A stretch of 64,000 bases of DNA from Paraburkholderia adhaesiva (GTDB lineage: Bacteria; Pseudomonadota; Gammaproteobacteria; Burkholderiales; Burkholderiaceae), in assembly GCF_021390575.1 (NCBI RefSeq), contig NZ_JAJEJQ010000003.1:488001-552000 (forward strand), read 5' to 3'. Position 1 is the stretch's first letter. Every line of letters starts with the position of its first letter. The notes under the pieces are model-generated. The model saw only the letters and a program-made list of their open reading frames with translations, did no database searches and was not told the DNA's origin. Positions 34,652-43,034 of the stretch are shown here, in pieces. Made by a program: the position numbers and the translations under genes.

Positions 34652-36196
34652 TCAGGAAGGTCGATGGAGCGGATTCGCGGCCGACGTCAGGTTCAGCGCC
34701 GCACCGATGAGGTTGTGCTCGGTCAGCTCGGTACCCTGCAGCACCCGCGTGATGGTGCCGTCGTAGAAGACAGCGACGCGGTTGCAGCAACCGATCAGCT
34801 CGTCGTAGTCGGTCGAATAGAACAGAATCGCCGTTCCTTGCTCCGCAAGCCGCCGCAGCAACTGGTAGATTTCCTGCTTCGTGCCGACGTCGATACCTCT
34901 GGTCGGGTCGTTAAGGAGTACGATGCGTGGTTTCGTCATCAGCCATTTGCCGATCACGACCTTCTGCTGATTGCCGCCGGAAAGCGCGGCCACGGGGCCA
35001 TCGAGCCCATCGGACTTGATCGTAAGCTGTCGTACCACCGCATCGATCAATTCTTCTTCGGCTTTGTGGTCGATCCGGCCAAAATGACTCACTGCATCGA
35101 GCGCCGCGAAGCTAAGGTTTTCGCGCACCGTCATCGGCAGCATCAAACCTTCGTTCTTTCGATCCTCAGGAATCAGGGCGAGCCCGAACTCGGGCGACTT
35201 TGCGCGGCGCGGGCTCGCGATCTTCACTGGCTTGCCGTCCAGTTCGATTTCGCCTCCAACTCCGATCAGCACGCCGAAGAGCGCCAGCAGAAACTGCCGC
35301 TGGCCCTGGCCGTCAAGCCCGCCGAGTCCGACCACCTCGCCTGCCTGCACGTCGAGTGAAACGTCCTTGAGTTCCGAGGTCCACGAGAGATTGCGTACCG
35401 CAAGGGCCGGTTTTCCGTCACGCTTCGTCGGGCCAAGCGGCGGAAAGGCACTGGAATATTCGCGGCCAATCATCATCTCGACGATCGCATCATCGGATCG
35501 GGTTCCGGCGGCAAACGTCTCGACGTAGCGGCCGTTGCGGAAAACGGTGCATTCGTCGGCAAGCTCGGCGATCTCATGCATCCGGTGAGAAATGTAAATG
35601 ATCGCCATCCCTTCGGTTCTCAGTCGCTTCAGGAGCGTGAAAACCTTGCCCACGTCGGCCGCAGTCAGGGCGGAGGTTGCCTCGTCCAGGATCAGGACCT
35701 TGGGCTGCCGCGCGAGCGCCTTGGCGATTTCGACCATCTGCTGGCGCGACAGAGGAAGGCTGCCGACCGGGGCTGCGGGATGGATGTCCTCACCGCCGAT
35801 CAGGGCCAGCATCGCTTCCGCTCGCCGTCGCTCGGCCGCCCGGTCGATCATTCCGAACCGGCGAAGCCGGTCGGTGATGCAGATGTTGTCCGTCACGGAG
35901 AGATCGGGCAACAGCGAAAGCTCCTGGAAAATGCAGGATATCCCCGCATCCGCCGCCGATTTAGGTGTGGCGAAGCTGACCTCCGAGCCGCCGAGATAGA
36001 TGCGGCCGCGGTCGGGTTGCACCACGCCGGAGAGGATCTTGATGAAGGTGGACTTGCCAGCCCCGTTTTCGCCGAGAAGCGCGTGGATCGAGCCTGCCCG
36101 GCAAGCGAATTGCACGTCTTCCAGCGCCCGGACGCCGCCATAGTGCTTCGTAATACCCTCTACGCGCAGCAGCGATCCCGGCGATCCCTCGGCCAT
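34652..36196 (-). CDS. Ribose-type ABC transporter ATP-binding protein with two nucleotide-binding domains
   Basis: A 514-residue cytoplasmic ATPase. The first domain has Walker A GENGAGKS, signature LSRQQMVEIAKAL and Walker B ILDEATSAL. The second domain has GLDGQGQR in place of Walker A but keeps LSGGNQQKVVIGKWL and IVLLNDPTRGID, the usual asymmetric pattern of RbsA/MglA/XylG. It powers import through the two permeases encoded directly downstream. It lies 57 bases after the binding-protein gene. Confidence 0.95.
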   Translation of the reverse strand: MAEGSPGSLLRVEGITKHYGGVRALEDVQFACRAGSIHALLGENGAGKSTFIKILSGVVQPDRGRIYLGGSEVSFATPKSAADAGISCIFQELSLLPDLSVTDNICITDRLRRFGMIDRAAERRRAEAMLALIGGEDIHPAAPVGSLPLSRQQMVEIAKALARQPKVLILDEATSALTAADVGKVFTLLKRLRTEGMAIIYISHRMHEIAELADECTVFRNGRYVETFAAGTRSDDAIVEMMIGREYSSAFPPLGPTKRDGKPALAVRNLSWTSELKDVSLDVQAGEVVGLGGLDGQGQRQFLLALFGVLIGVGGEIELDGKPVKIASPRRAKSPEFGLALIPEDRKNEGLMLPMTVRENLSFAALDAVSHFGRIDHKAEEELIDAVVRQLTIKSDGLDGPVAALSGGNQQKVVIGKWLMTKPRIVLLNDPTRGIDVGTKQEIYQLLRRLAEQGTAILFYSTDYDELIGCCNRVAVFYDGTITRVLQGTELTEHNLIGAALNLTSAANPLHRPS

Positions 36197-36253
36197 CTTC
36201 GTGTGCCTCCTTCGTGCCCGGCGCGGCGGCGGGTCTCGCCGCCGTTCTCCCGT

Positions 36254-37384
36254 TCAGTTGTTCGTGCCGGACTGGGCCGCGATTTCCTCGGCCGAGAAAC
36301 CGATGTTGCAGCTCGGGAAGTTATTGCCGGCGAAGAAGCTGCCCGGCAGATTCGGGAAGACGTTTTTGCCCGGCGTGAATGGCGAAAAATCCACCGACGT
36401 GGGCAGCGCGATGGTTTGCGGAATGACGTTGCCCTGCAGCGCCGAGATAGCCGTCTTGATGGCCACCGCGCTCTGCGCCGGGCCAGTGCCGCCCGACTGG
36501 CAAGTCAGACTGGCTTTATTGCAGAGCAGGCGAAAAGCGTTCTCCGTCTCGCCCGAAATCGGCGCCTTGAATTTGCCTGAATCGAGCATCGCCTGCACTG
36601 CGCCCTGCGTGCCGCCCTGGACGTAGAGGCCGTCGAACATGCCTCCCGCGGAGATGGCGTCGGCCGTTGCTTTTTGCGCGTCGCCGGGGGCCCAGTTGCC
36701 GATCACGTCGACCACTTTCACCGTGCGGCCCGACTTGTTGATCACGTTATGGAAGCCGTCGTTGCGGGCGAGATCCACCGGCTGGCCGGACGGACCGCGA
36801 ACGTGCAGGAAGGTGAGGTCGCCCGAGGGTTTGGCTTGCTTGAGCAGGAAATTTGCCGCCATCTCGCCGAGGCCGAGCTGGTTGACGTTGACTGAAATCT
36901 GCGCCGGGTCGTCGATTACGTTGTCGAACGAAACGACCACCACGCCCTTTTCATTGGCCTTACGCACCACGCTTTTAAAGGCCGCGGAATTGTTGGCGTC
37001 GACGATGATCGTGTCGAAGCCCTGATCGATGAAATTGTTGGCGGCGGCAATCTGCGCGGCAACGTCCTGGCCGACGGAGACGACCTTGAATTCCTTGACG
37101 TCCTTCTGGACCGCGGGCTGGGCCACGTAGGCTTTGGCAACGCGGATCATCTGGACGCGCCAGTCATTGGCGATGAATCCGTTGACCAGAGCGATCCGGT
37201 AGGGACCATGTTTTGCCGGCCACTGGAAGAACTTCGTGCTGGCCGATTCAGGTTTGAAGCAGGCGGGATCCGCGCCCGGTCCGCTTACCACCTTTGGACC
37301 CGCCGCAAGCGCCTGCGTCGACAACGCGACCGTCATCAGCATGCCAATTGCCGTGGGATACAGAGCTTTCTGCAGACTTTTCAT
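36254..37384 (-). CDS. Sugar ABC transporter periplasmic binding protein
   Basis: A 376-residue secreted protein, the first gene of the operon. The signal peptide ends near LAAGPK (residue 28). The core is a family-2 (RbsB-like) binding protein: YRIALVNGFIANDWRVQMIRV, FIDQGFDTIIVDANNSAAF, VVVVSFDNVIDDPAQISVNV and GMFDGLYVQGGTQGAVQAML. It is longer than RbsB (~296), with an extra N-terminal stretch containing Cys and a Cys-containing C-terminal tail, which suggests a subgroup with disulfides. The ligand cannot be told. Confidence 0.9.
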   Translation of the reverse strand: MKSLQKALYPTAIGMLMTVALSTQALAAGPKVVSGPGADPACFKPESASTKFFQWPAKHGPYRIALVNGFIANDWRVQMIRVAKAYVAQPAVQKDVKEFKVVSVGQDVAAQIAAANNFIDQGFDTIIVDANNSAAFKSVVRKANEKGVVVVSFDNVIDDPAQISVNVNQLGLGEMAANFLLKQAKPSGDLTFLHVRGPSGQPVDLARNDGFHNVINKSGRTVKVVDVIGNWAPGDAQKATADAISAGGMFDGLYVQGGTQGAVQAMLDSGKFKAPISGETENAFRLLCNKASLTCQSGGTGPAQSAVAIKTAISALQGNVIPQTIALPTSVDFSPFTPGKNVFPNLPGSFFAGNNFPSCNIGFSAEEIAAQSGTNN

Positions 37385-37881
37385 TTGTCTCCCCCATCGA
37401 CCAGGTGCGAGTGACCTGATCCAGAAAGGCTAGGTGATCGGCAATCGGCCTGTCAAGTAATAGGGCACTACGATCCAACTAATGGGACGCGATCGTTTTC
37501 GGCGTGTGCTTACTGCGTGTCCCTGCAGTGTTGCGTGTCGCCGGGCTCGGCGTAGATGTGGCGCGATTGATCGTTACCGAAGGGCGGGTTTACGCTATTT
37601 CGCGTGGGAAGGATCGGGTCGAGGGTCTGTGCGACAAGGTTGTCAGCACAGCGAAGAGCTTTTCCGGATTGACGGGAAACCGCCGCGGCGTGACGCGATG
37701 TGAAAAACGAGGACGCTTAATCGCGTCTTGCGCTTTCCCTCGCCCAACCCCGTACAGGGGCGGGCGAGGGCGAAAGCCTATGCGTTACGACGCGGCTCTC
37801 GCTGCGCGTTGCTGGCGAATTTCACTGCCTACGCGTCCTGCCATGCCGGCACGACGGTGCGAATTCGCCCGGCCGCGCTTG
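37385..37881. other. Intergenic region with a strong hairpin
   Basis: No gene is supported. It contains the promoter of the sugar ABC operon on its left and an extended hairpin at 37737-37770 towards metY. Confidence 0.45.
37737..37770. terminator. Strong stem-loop downstream of metY
   Basis: CCCTCGCCC at 37737-37745 pairs with GGGCGAGGG at 37762-37770, and inside it CCCC pairs with GGGG around GTACA. It lies about 110 bases beyond the metY stop on the minus strand. No T-run follows, so it may be a factor-dependent stop or an mRNA-stabilising element. Confidence 0.5.
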
Positions 37882-39177
37882 TTATGCGTGAGCCAGTGCC
37901 TGGTCGAGGTCGGCGAGCAGATCGTCGATATGCTCGATGCCGATCGACAGGCGCACGGTTTCTTCACTCACGCCGGCCTTGCGCAATTCTTCGGGCGAAA
38001 GTTGCCGGTGCGTAGTCGAAGCGGGGTGCGTGGCGAGCGATTTCGCATCGCCGATATTGACGAGCCGGGTGAAGAGTTGCAGCGCGTCCTGGAACGCCGC
38101 GCCGGCTGCAAGACCGCCCTTGAGCCCAAAGGTGAGCAGTCCGGGGCCGCGCCCTCCGAGATAGCGCTGCACGAGCGCGTGATCGGGATGGTCCGGCAGT
38201 CCTGCGTAGTTCACCCATTCGACGCGCGAGTGACCTTTTAGGAACTTCGCGACCTGCAAAGCGTTATCCGTGATGCGCTCCATACGCAACGCCAGCGTTT
38301 CGATACCCTGCAGGATCTGGAAAGCGTTGAACGGAGAAATCGCTGCGCCCGTGTTGCGCAGCGGCACGACGCGCGCACGGCCGATATACGCAGCCGGCCC
38401 GAACGCCTCCGTGTAGACGACGCCGTGATAGCTCACGTCCGGCTCGTTGAGCCGCTTGAAGCGCGTCTTGTGCTCTGCCCACGGGAATTTCCCTGAATCG
38501 ACGATCGCGCCGCCGAGGCTCGTGCCGTGGCCGCCCAGATACTTCGTCAGCGAGTGCACGACGATGTCCGCACCGTGCTCGAACGGGCGCAGCAGGTAAG
38601 GCGAGGGCACCGTATTGTCGACGATGAGGGGAATGCCGTGACGATGAGCGATTTCCGCGAGCTTTGCGATGTCGGTAATGTTGCCAAGCGGATTGCCGAC
38701 GGACTCTGCGAAGATCGCTTTTGTCTTGTCGTCGATGAGCGGCTCGAACGATTCGGGCTTGCGCGGGTCCGCGAAGCGCGTGGTGATGCCGGACAGGGGC
38801 AGCGTGTGCGCTAAAAGATTGAACGTACCGCCGTAAAGCGCGCTGGCGGCGACGATATTGTCACCGGCTTCTGCGATGGTCTGGATCGCATAGGTGACCG
38901 CCGACTGGCCCGAAGCAAGCGCGAGCGCCGCTACACCGCCCTCGAGTGCTGCGACGCGCTGTTCCAGCACATCCTGCGTCGGATTCATGATGCGCGTGTA
39001 GATGTTCCCTGGGACTTTGAGATCGAACAGATCGGCGCCGTGCTGCGTGTCGTCGAACGCATAGGCCACCGTCTGATAGATCGGCACCGCAACGGCGCGC
39101 GTGGTCGGGTCGGGCCGATAGCCACCGTGCACGGCGAGTGTTTCGAGTCGCCAATCAGGTTTTTTTTGTTCTGTCAT
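37882..39177 (-). CDS. metY: O-acetylhomoserine sulfhydrylase (aminocarboxypropyltransferase)
   Basis: A 431-residue PLP enzyme of the Cys/Met metabolism family. It opens with RLETLAVHGGYRPDPTTRA and has SGQSAVTYAIQTI, GNPLGNITDI, LIVDNTVPSPYL and the PLP lysine segment VHSLTKYLGGHG. Length and the insert after the PLP lysine (KFPWAEHKTRFKRLNEPD) fit MetY, which makes homocysteine from O-acetylhomoserine and sulfide, rather than cystathionine gamma-synthase. It follows the ssu genes on the same strand, but a terminator and 357 bases separate them. This places sulfide use next to sulfonate-sulfur release. Confidence 0.93.
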   Translation of the reverse strand: MTEQKKPDWRLETLAVHGGYRPDPTTRAVAVPIYQTVAYAFDDTQHGADLFDLKVPGNIYTRIMNPTQDVLEQRVAALEGGVAALALASGQSAVTYAIQTIAEAGDNIVAASALYGGTFNLLAHTLPLSGITTRFADPRKPESFEPLIDDKTKAIFAESVGNPLGNITDIAKLAEIAHRHGIPLIVDNTVPSPYLLRPFEHGADIVVHSLTKYLGGHGTSLGGAIVDSGKFPWAEHKTRFKRLNEPDVSYHGVVYTEAFGPAAYIGRARVVPLRNTGAAISPFNAFQILQGIETLALRMERITDNALQVAKFLKGHSRVEWVNYAGLPDHPDHALVQRYLGGRGPGLLTFGLKGGLAAGAAFQDALQLFTRLVNIGDAKSLATHPASTTHRQLSPEELRKAGVSEETVRLSIGIEHIDDLLADLDQALAHA

Positions 39178-39257
39178 GTCAACACTCCAAAAGAAAAACG
39201 GAATTCACTTCAAATCGGGGAATGCGCTGAGGGGCCGGCTCACCTGGAGAGCGATTG

Positions 39258-39293
39258 GCATCATGCAGGCACTGCTTTCGCCAAGCATGATGC
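39258..39293 (-). promoter_or_regulatory. Inverted repeat in the metY leader
   Basis: GCATCATGC at 39258-39266 and GCATGATGC at 39285-39293 are exact nine-base inverted arms around 18 bases, about 80 bases before the metY ATG on the minus strand. It could be a structured leader or a protein-binding dyad. It does not match any SAM riboswitch I can recognise by eye. Confidence 0.4.
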
Positions 39294-39427
39294 GCCGCCG
39301 TTTGCGAAGCGCAAAGTTCAGTGTGTCTTCGATTCGTTGGTACGTTTTCGTTTTCTCGGCGCGGGAAAACGTTTGCTGGTGCATACCGCGGGGCGTTCGT
39401 TCTCGATTGATCGTTGTACGCGCCTCT

Positions 39428-39458
39428 AAAACATCGGGCGACGTTCTGTCGCCCGATG
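39428..39458 (-). terminator. Rho-independent terminator after ssuA
   Basis: CATCGGGCGAC at 39432-39442 pairs perfectly with GTCGCCCGATG at 39448-39458 around five bases. Read on the minus strand the stem is followed by TTTT at 39431-39428. It closes the ssu transcript 77 bases after the ssuA stop and separates it from metY. Confidence 0.85.
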
Positions 39459-39534
39459 GCCTCTGATCTGGTGGCTGACTATAGCACCGCGAACGCCAGC
39501 CTCTCCGCCAATTGTGGCGAGATGTCGATGCAAC

Positions 39535-40515
39535 TCAAGGCGCGGGATGCCAGACCGCCGATGCCACGTCGATTTGCTTGGGAATCAGCTTGAGACGGAA
39601 GAACGTATCGGCGATGCGCTGCTGACTGCTCACAACGTCGGCATCGAGCAACTTGACGCCATAGGTCGAGTGGCTCAGTGAGCGTTCGGCAACCTCAACA
39701 GGCAAGCCCGTTTGCGACGAGAATATCTGTGCCGCTTCCTTCTCATGCCGACCAATCCACAGACTTTCGTTGTTGGCTTGCGCCAGCACGAATTTCAAGG
39801 TGTCTGGGTGTGCTTGCGCGAAGCTGCGCGACGCGATGTAAAACTGGTGATTGTTCGCCACGCCGCGCGCATCGGCGAGAACACGTGCGTCGAGCTGCGC
39901 GACTGCCGCCGTTGCATACGGATCCCAGATCACCCATGCATCGACGCTGCCGTTCTGGAATGCCGCGTAGGCATCGGACGGTTTCAGATACGAGACATTG
40001 ATGTCGTCGTAGCTCAAATGCGCCTGCGCAAGCAATTGCACCAGCAGGTAATGCACGTTCGAGCCGCGGTTGAGCACAACCCGCTTTCCTTTGAGATCGG
40101 CAAGGGTCTTGATGGGCGAGGATTTCGGCACGAGCAGTGCTTCTGCCGCAGGTGCGGGCGGTTGGACCCCTGCATAGAGCAGATTCGCATTGGCGACCTG
40201 GGCGAAGACCGGCGGCGTTTCGCCAACGGCGCCGAGATCGATCGCGCCGACATTGAGCCCCTCGAGCATTTGCGGCCCGGCCGGGAATTCAATCCATTGG
40301 ACCGATACGCCTTGCTGCTTCAACGTGTTTTCGAATGTGCCTTTCGCCTTTATCACCGCGAGGTCACTGCCTTTTTGCCAGCCGATCCGGATTTCGGTGG
40401 CGGCCGCGCGCGCGGATGTCTGGAAGACGGTGAACAGCAGGGTTGCCAGGACGGCAAACAGGAACGTCGCCGTATGGCGCTTCAATAGAGCGGTTGTCGA
40501 AATAGAGGTGGTCAT
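39535..40515 (-). CDS. ssuA: Sulfonate ABC transporter periplasmic binding protein
   Basis: A 326-residue secreted protein from ATG 40515. The signal peptide runs through FLFAVLATLLFTVFQTSARAAA. The mature part reads TEIRIGWQKGSDLAVIKAKGTFE, GAIDLGAVGETPPVFAQ, LADLKGKRVVLNRGSNVHYLLV and AYAAFQNGSVDAWVIWDPY, closely matching SsuA. It delivers aliphatic sulfonates to the SsuBC importer. Unusually it is the last gene of the cluster in transcription order, 91 bases after ssuE. The longer upstream frame has no signal sequence at its start and was rejected. Confidence 0.94.
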   Translation of the reverse strand: MTTSISTTALLKRHTATFLFAVLATLLFTVFQTSARAAATEIRIGWQKGSDLAVIKAKGTFENTLKQQGVSVQWIEFPAGPQMLEGLNVGAIDLGAVGETPPVFAQVANANLLYAGVQPPAPAAEALLVPKSSPIKTLADLKGKRVVLNRGSNVHYLLVQLLAQAHLSYDDINVSYLKPSDAYAAFQNGSVDAWVIWDPYATAAVAQLDARVLADARGVANNHQFYIASRSFAQAHPDTLKFVLAQANNESLWIGRHEKEAAQIFSSQTGLPVEVAERSLSHSTYGVKLLDADVVSSQQRIADTFFRLKLIPKQIDVASAVWHPAP

Positions 40516-40606
40516 CGGGAAGGCTCTGGAGCGGGATGGAGTGATGCAGGTTCGTTTCGTTGAGCAGGTTTTGCACAGGTAACGAAACGGTCGCGGCGAT
40601 GCAGGT

Positions 40607-41200
40607 TCAGGCTGCGATTTGCGCAGCGGGTTCGACACACATTCCGCTCGCCGCGGTATACGAACGTGCATACAGGCGTTCGACGAGCGTGCCGATTTGC
40701 TGCGAGGCGCCGTGCACGCGCGCGCGCAATGGATCGTCGAGTGTGACGTGACCGTCTGCGTTCCAGATGATGTCCCGGTCAAGTGCGTATACCGGGGGGA
40801 GAACGATGTCGGCTCCCAACGACTGCAGGACAGGCCTCAGCGCGTAGTCCAGCGCGAGCAGGTGGGCCTCGCTGCCGCCCGTGGCGATCGGGAGGACGAT
40901 TTTTCCGTCGAGACCACGTTGCGGCAGCAGATCGAGAAAAACCTTCAATAGCCCGCTATACGTAGCCTTGTATATCGGCGTGCCGACAATCACAACGCTG
41001 GCTTTGTCGATGTTCGCGAGGGCCCTCGCGATTTCCGGCGTGGTGACATCGGCGCGGATCACTGCGTCGCCGGGAAGTGAGGAAAGCGACAATAGTCTCG
41101 TTTCCCGGCCGTCGTGTTCGAGCAGCGAGAGCAGATGCGATAGCAGTCGTTGCGTTCTTGAAGTGGGCGATGGACTGCCCGAAATAGCGATAATTGTCAT
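40607..41200 (-). CDS. ssuE: NADPH-dependent FMN reductase for sulfonate use
   Basis: A 197-residue flavodoxin-fold protein. It begins MTIIAISGSPSPTSRTQRLL, the FMN-phosphate loop of SsuE/MsuE, and has VVIVGTPIYKATYSGLLKVFLDLLPQ and ATGGSEAHLLALDYALRPVL, both diagnostic. It makes FMNH2 for the SsuD monooxygenase. In the common arrangement ssuE is first; here it comes after ssuB with a 116-base gap, so it may have its own promoter. Confidence 0.94.
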   Translation of the reverse strand: MTIIAISGSPSPTSRTQRLLSHLLSLLEHDGRETRLLSLSSLPGDAVIRADVTTPEIARALANIDKASVVIVGTPIYKATYSGLLKVFLDLLPQRGLDGKIVLPIATGGSEAHLLALDYALRPVLQSLGADIVLPPVYALDRDIIWNADGHVTLDDPLRARVHGASQQIGTLVERLYARSYTAASGMCVEPAAQIAA

Positions 41201-41316
41201 GGCGTTCGGCGAATGAGTGTCGAATGAGGTAAGTAATTCGCAGTGTCGCCGTAGTGGGTGCTGCTAGACAACGTAGCGTTTCTGCGTTCGATATAAGCGA
41301 ATCTTGGAACCGTCGC

Positions 41317-42201
41317 TCAAGCCGCGCGCGAAGATGCAGTCTTCAGAGACTGAAGCGACAGACTCGTCGCGCGATCGCGCCCGAGTACTTGAGAGAGAAC
41401 CCAGTCTTCCAGTTCGGCAAACTGTGACGCACCTCTCAGTCGAGGGCGGTCGAGCCTGATTTCCTGATCGATCGTGACTCGGCCGGAATCCAGCATCAAG
41501 ATGCGGTCCCCGAGCGCAATAGCTTCTTGCACATCGTGCGTCACAATCAGCGCAGTGAACCGGTAAGTTTCCCAGAGCCTCTCGATCAGCGCGTGCATTT
41601 CGATGCGGGTCAGCGCGTCGAGGGCGCCGAGCGGTTCGTCGAGCAGTAGAAGTTGCGGCCGGTGCACCAGTGCGCGCGCCAGCGCTACCCGCTGCCGCTG
41701 GCCGCCTGAAAGACGAGCCGGCCAGTCGTTCTCGCGCGCCAGCAGACCAACCTCGTCGAGTACTGCGCGCGCTTCATCGCGTGCGGTTGCGCCGAGGCCG
41801 AGCATGACGTTCTGCAGCACCGTTTTCCACGGCAAGAGGCGCGCTTCCTGATACATGATCCGGGTGTCGAGCGTGCCGCCAGCGCCGTTTTCGTTGACGA
41901 GCGTACCCGACGTCGGCGTCTCGAGTCCCGCGATGAGCCGCAGCAGTGTGGACTTGCCGCAACCGCTGCGGCCGACGATCGAGACGAAGCTGCCGCGCTC
42001 GATGGCCAGATTCAGGTCGTCGAGCACGACGCGTTCGCCGTAGCGTTTGCCGACGCCACGCAGTGCCAGGGCTGTGGTTTCTTGCCGTCTGCGCTGTACT
42101 CGGGCAGAAGCCACATTCACGACGCCACCGGCATGTTCATCCGATATCGGTTCGGATTCCAGAATGGCTTCGAGCGACGCGGTCAAAATCGATCCAGTCA
42201 T
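41317..42201 (-). CDS. ssuB: Sulfonate ABC transporter ATP-binding protein
   Basis: A 294-residue ATPase whose ATG overlaps the ssuC stop by four bases. Walker A is GRSGCGKST, the signature LSGGQRQRVALARAL and Walker B LLLLDEPLGALD, with the switch histidine in IVTHDVQEA. The Q-loop region MYQEARLLPWKTVLQNV is typical of SsuB/TauB. An N-terminal extension of about 40 residues precedes the ABC core. Confidence 0.94.
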   Translation of the reverse strand: MTGSILTASLEAILESEPISDEHAGGVVNVASARVQRRRQETTALALRGVGKRYGERVVLDDLNLAIERGSFVSIVGRSGCGKSTLLRLIAGLETPTSGTLVNENGAGGTLDTRIMYQEARLLPWKTVLQNVMLGLGATARDEARAVLDEVGLLARENDWPARLSGGQRQRVALARALVHRPQLLLLDEPLGALDALTRIEMHALIERLWETYRFTALIVTHDVQEAIALGDRILMLDSGRVTIDQEIRLDRPRLRGASQFAELEDWVLSQVLGRDRATSLSLQSLKTASSRAA

Positions 42202-43022
42202 GCTTTTGCTCCGGATTGGTAGGCGGGATGCCAGCGCAGCAGCGCACGCTCCAGCGCTTTCGCGAATAAATCGGCGGCCTTGCCGAGCGCGGCATAGAGC
42301 AGGATGCCGACCACTACGACGTCGGTCTGCAGGAAATCACGGGCATTCATGGTCATGTAGCCGATACCCGCCTGTGCCGAGATCGTTTCCGCGACGATCA
42401 GCATCACCCAGGTGAGGCCGAGCGCAAAGCGCACGCCGACGAGAATCGACGGCAGGGCACCCGGCAGGATCACATCACGGTACAGCGCAAATCCCCGGAC
42501 GCCGTAGCTTTTTGCCATCTCCACGAGATCGGCGTCGACCGAGCGAATGCCGTGGTACGTATTGACGTAGAGCGGGAAAAATACGCCGAGCGCGACGAGA
42601 AAAAGCTTCGCGGATTCGCCGATGCCGAACCACAGGATCACGAGCGGAATCATGGCGAGCGCCGGGATGTTGCGGATCATCTGAATCGTCGAATCGAGCG
42701 CGATGTCCGCGGTCTTCGACAGCCCAGTCAGCAGGCCGAGCACGAGCCCGATTCCGCCGCCGATCGCAAAGCCCGTGAGTGCGCGCCACGCGCTCACCTT
42801 GACGTCGGCGGCCATTTCGCCCGACTGCACGAGTGTCCATATCGCGCGGACGACCGCAAGCGGTTCGGGCAGCACGCGCACGGACAGCACGCCCGAGCGC
42901 GCCGCCAACTCCCATGCGACGAGGAACGCTGCGGGCACGATCCACGGTGCGATGGCGCGCAATAGCACCCTGCTGCGGCTGCCGGATGTGCCCAATCCAG
43001 CGATTAACGGAATCGAACGCAT
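42198..43022 (-). CDS. ssuC: Sulfonate ABC transporter permease
   Basis: A 274-residue inner-membrane protein with about six helices. Typical SsuC/TauC features are LPEPLAVVRAIWTLVQSG, the EAA-like loop GVFFPLYVNTYHGIRSVD followed by LVEMAKSYGVRGFALYRDVILPGALPSI, and GYMTMNARDFLQTDVVVVGI. It starts 12 bases after ssuD and overlaps ssuB, so the three are co-transcribed and translationally linked. Confidence 0.94.
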   Translation of the reverse strand: MRSIPLIAGLGTSGSRSRVLLRAIAPWIVPAAFLVAWELAARSGVLSVRVLPEPLAVVRAIWTLVQSGEMAADVKVSAWRALTGFAIGGGIGLVLGLLTGLSKTADIALDSTIQMIRNIPALAMIPLVILWFGIGESAKLFLVALGVFFPLYVNTYHGIRSVDADLVEMAKSYGVRGFALYRDVILPGALPSILVGVRFALGLTWVMLIVAETISAQAGIGYMTMNARDFLQTDVVVVGILLYAALGKAADLFAKALERALLRWHPAYQSGAKA

Positions 43023-43034
43023 ACGCCCCCCCCG

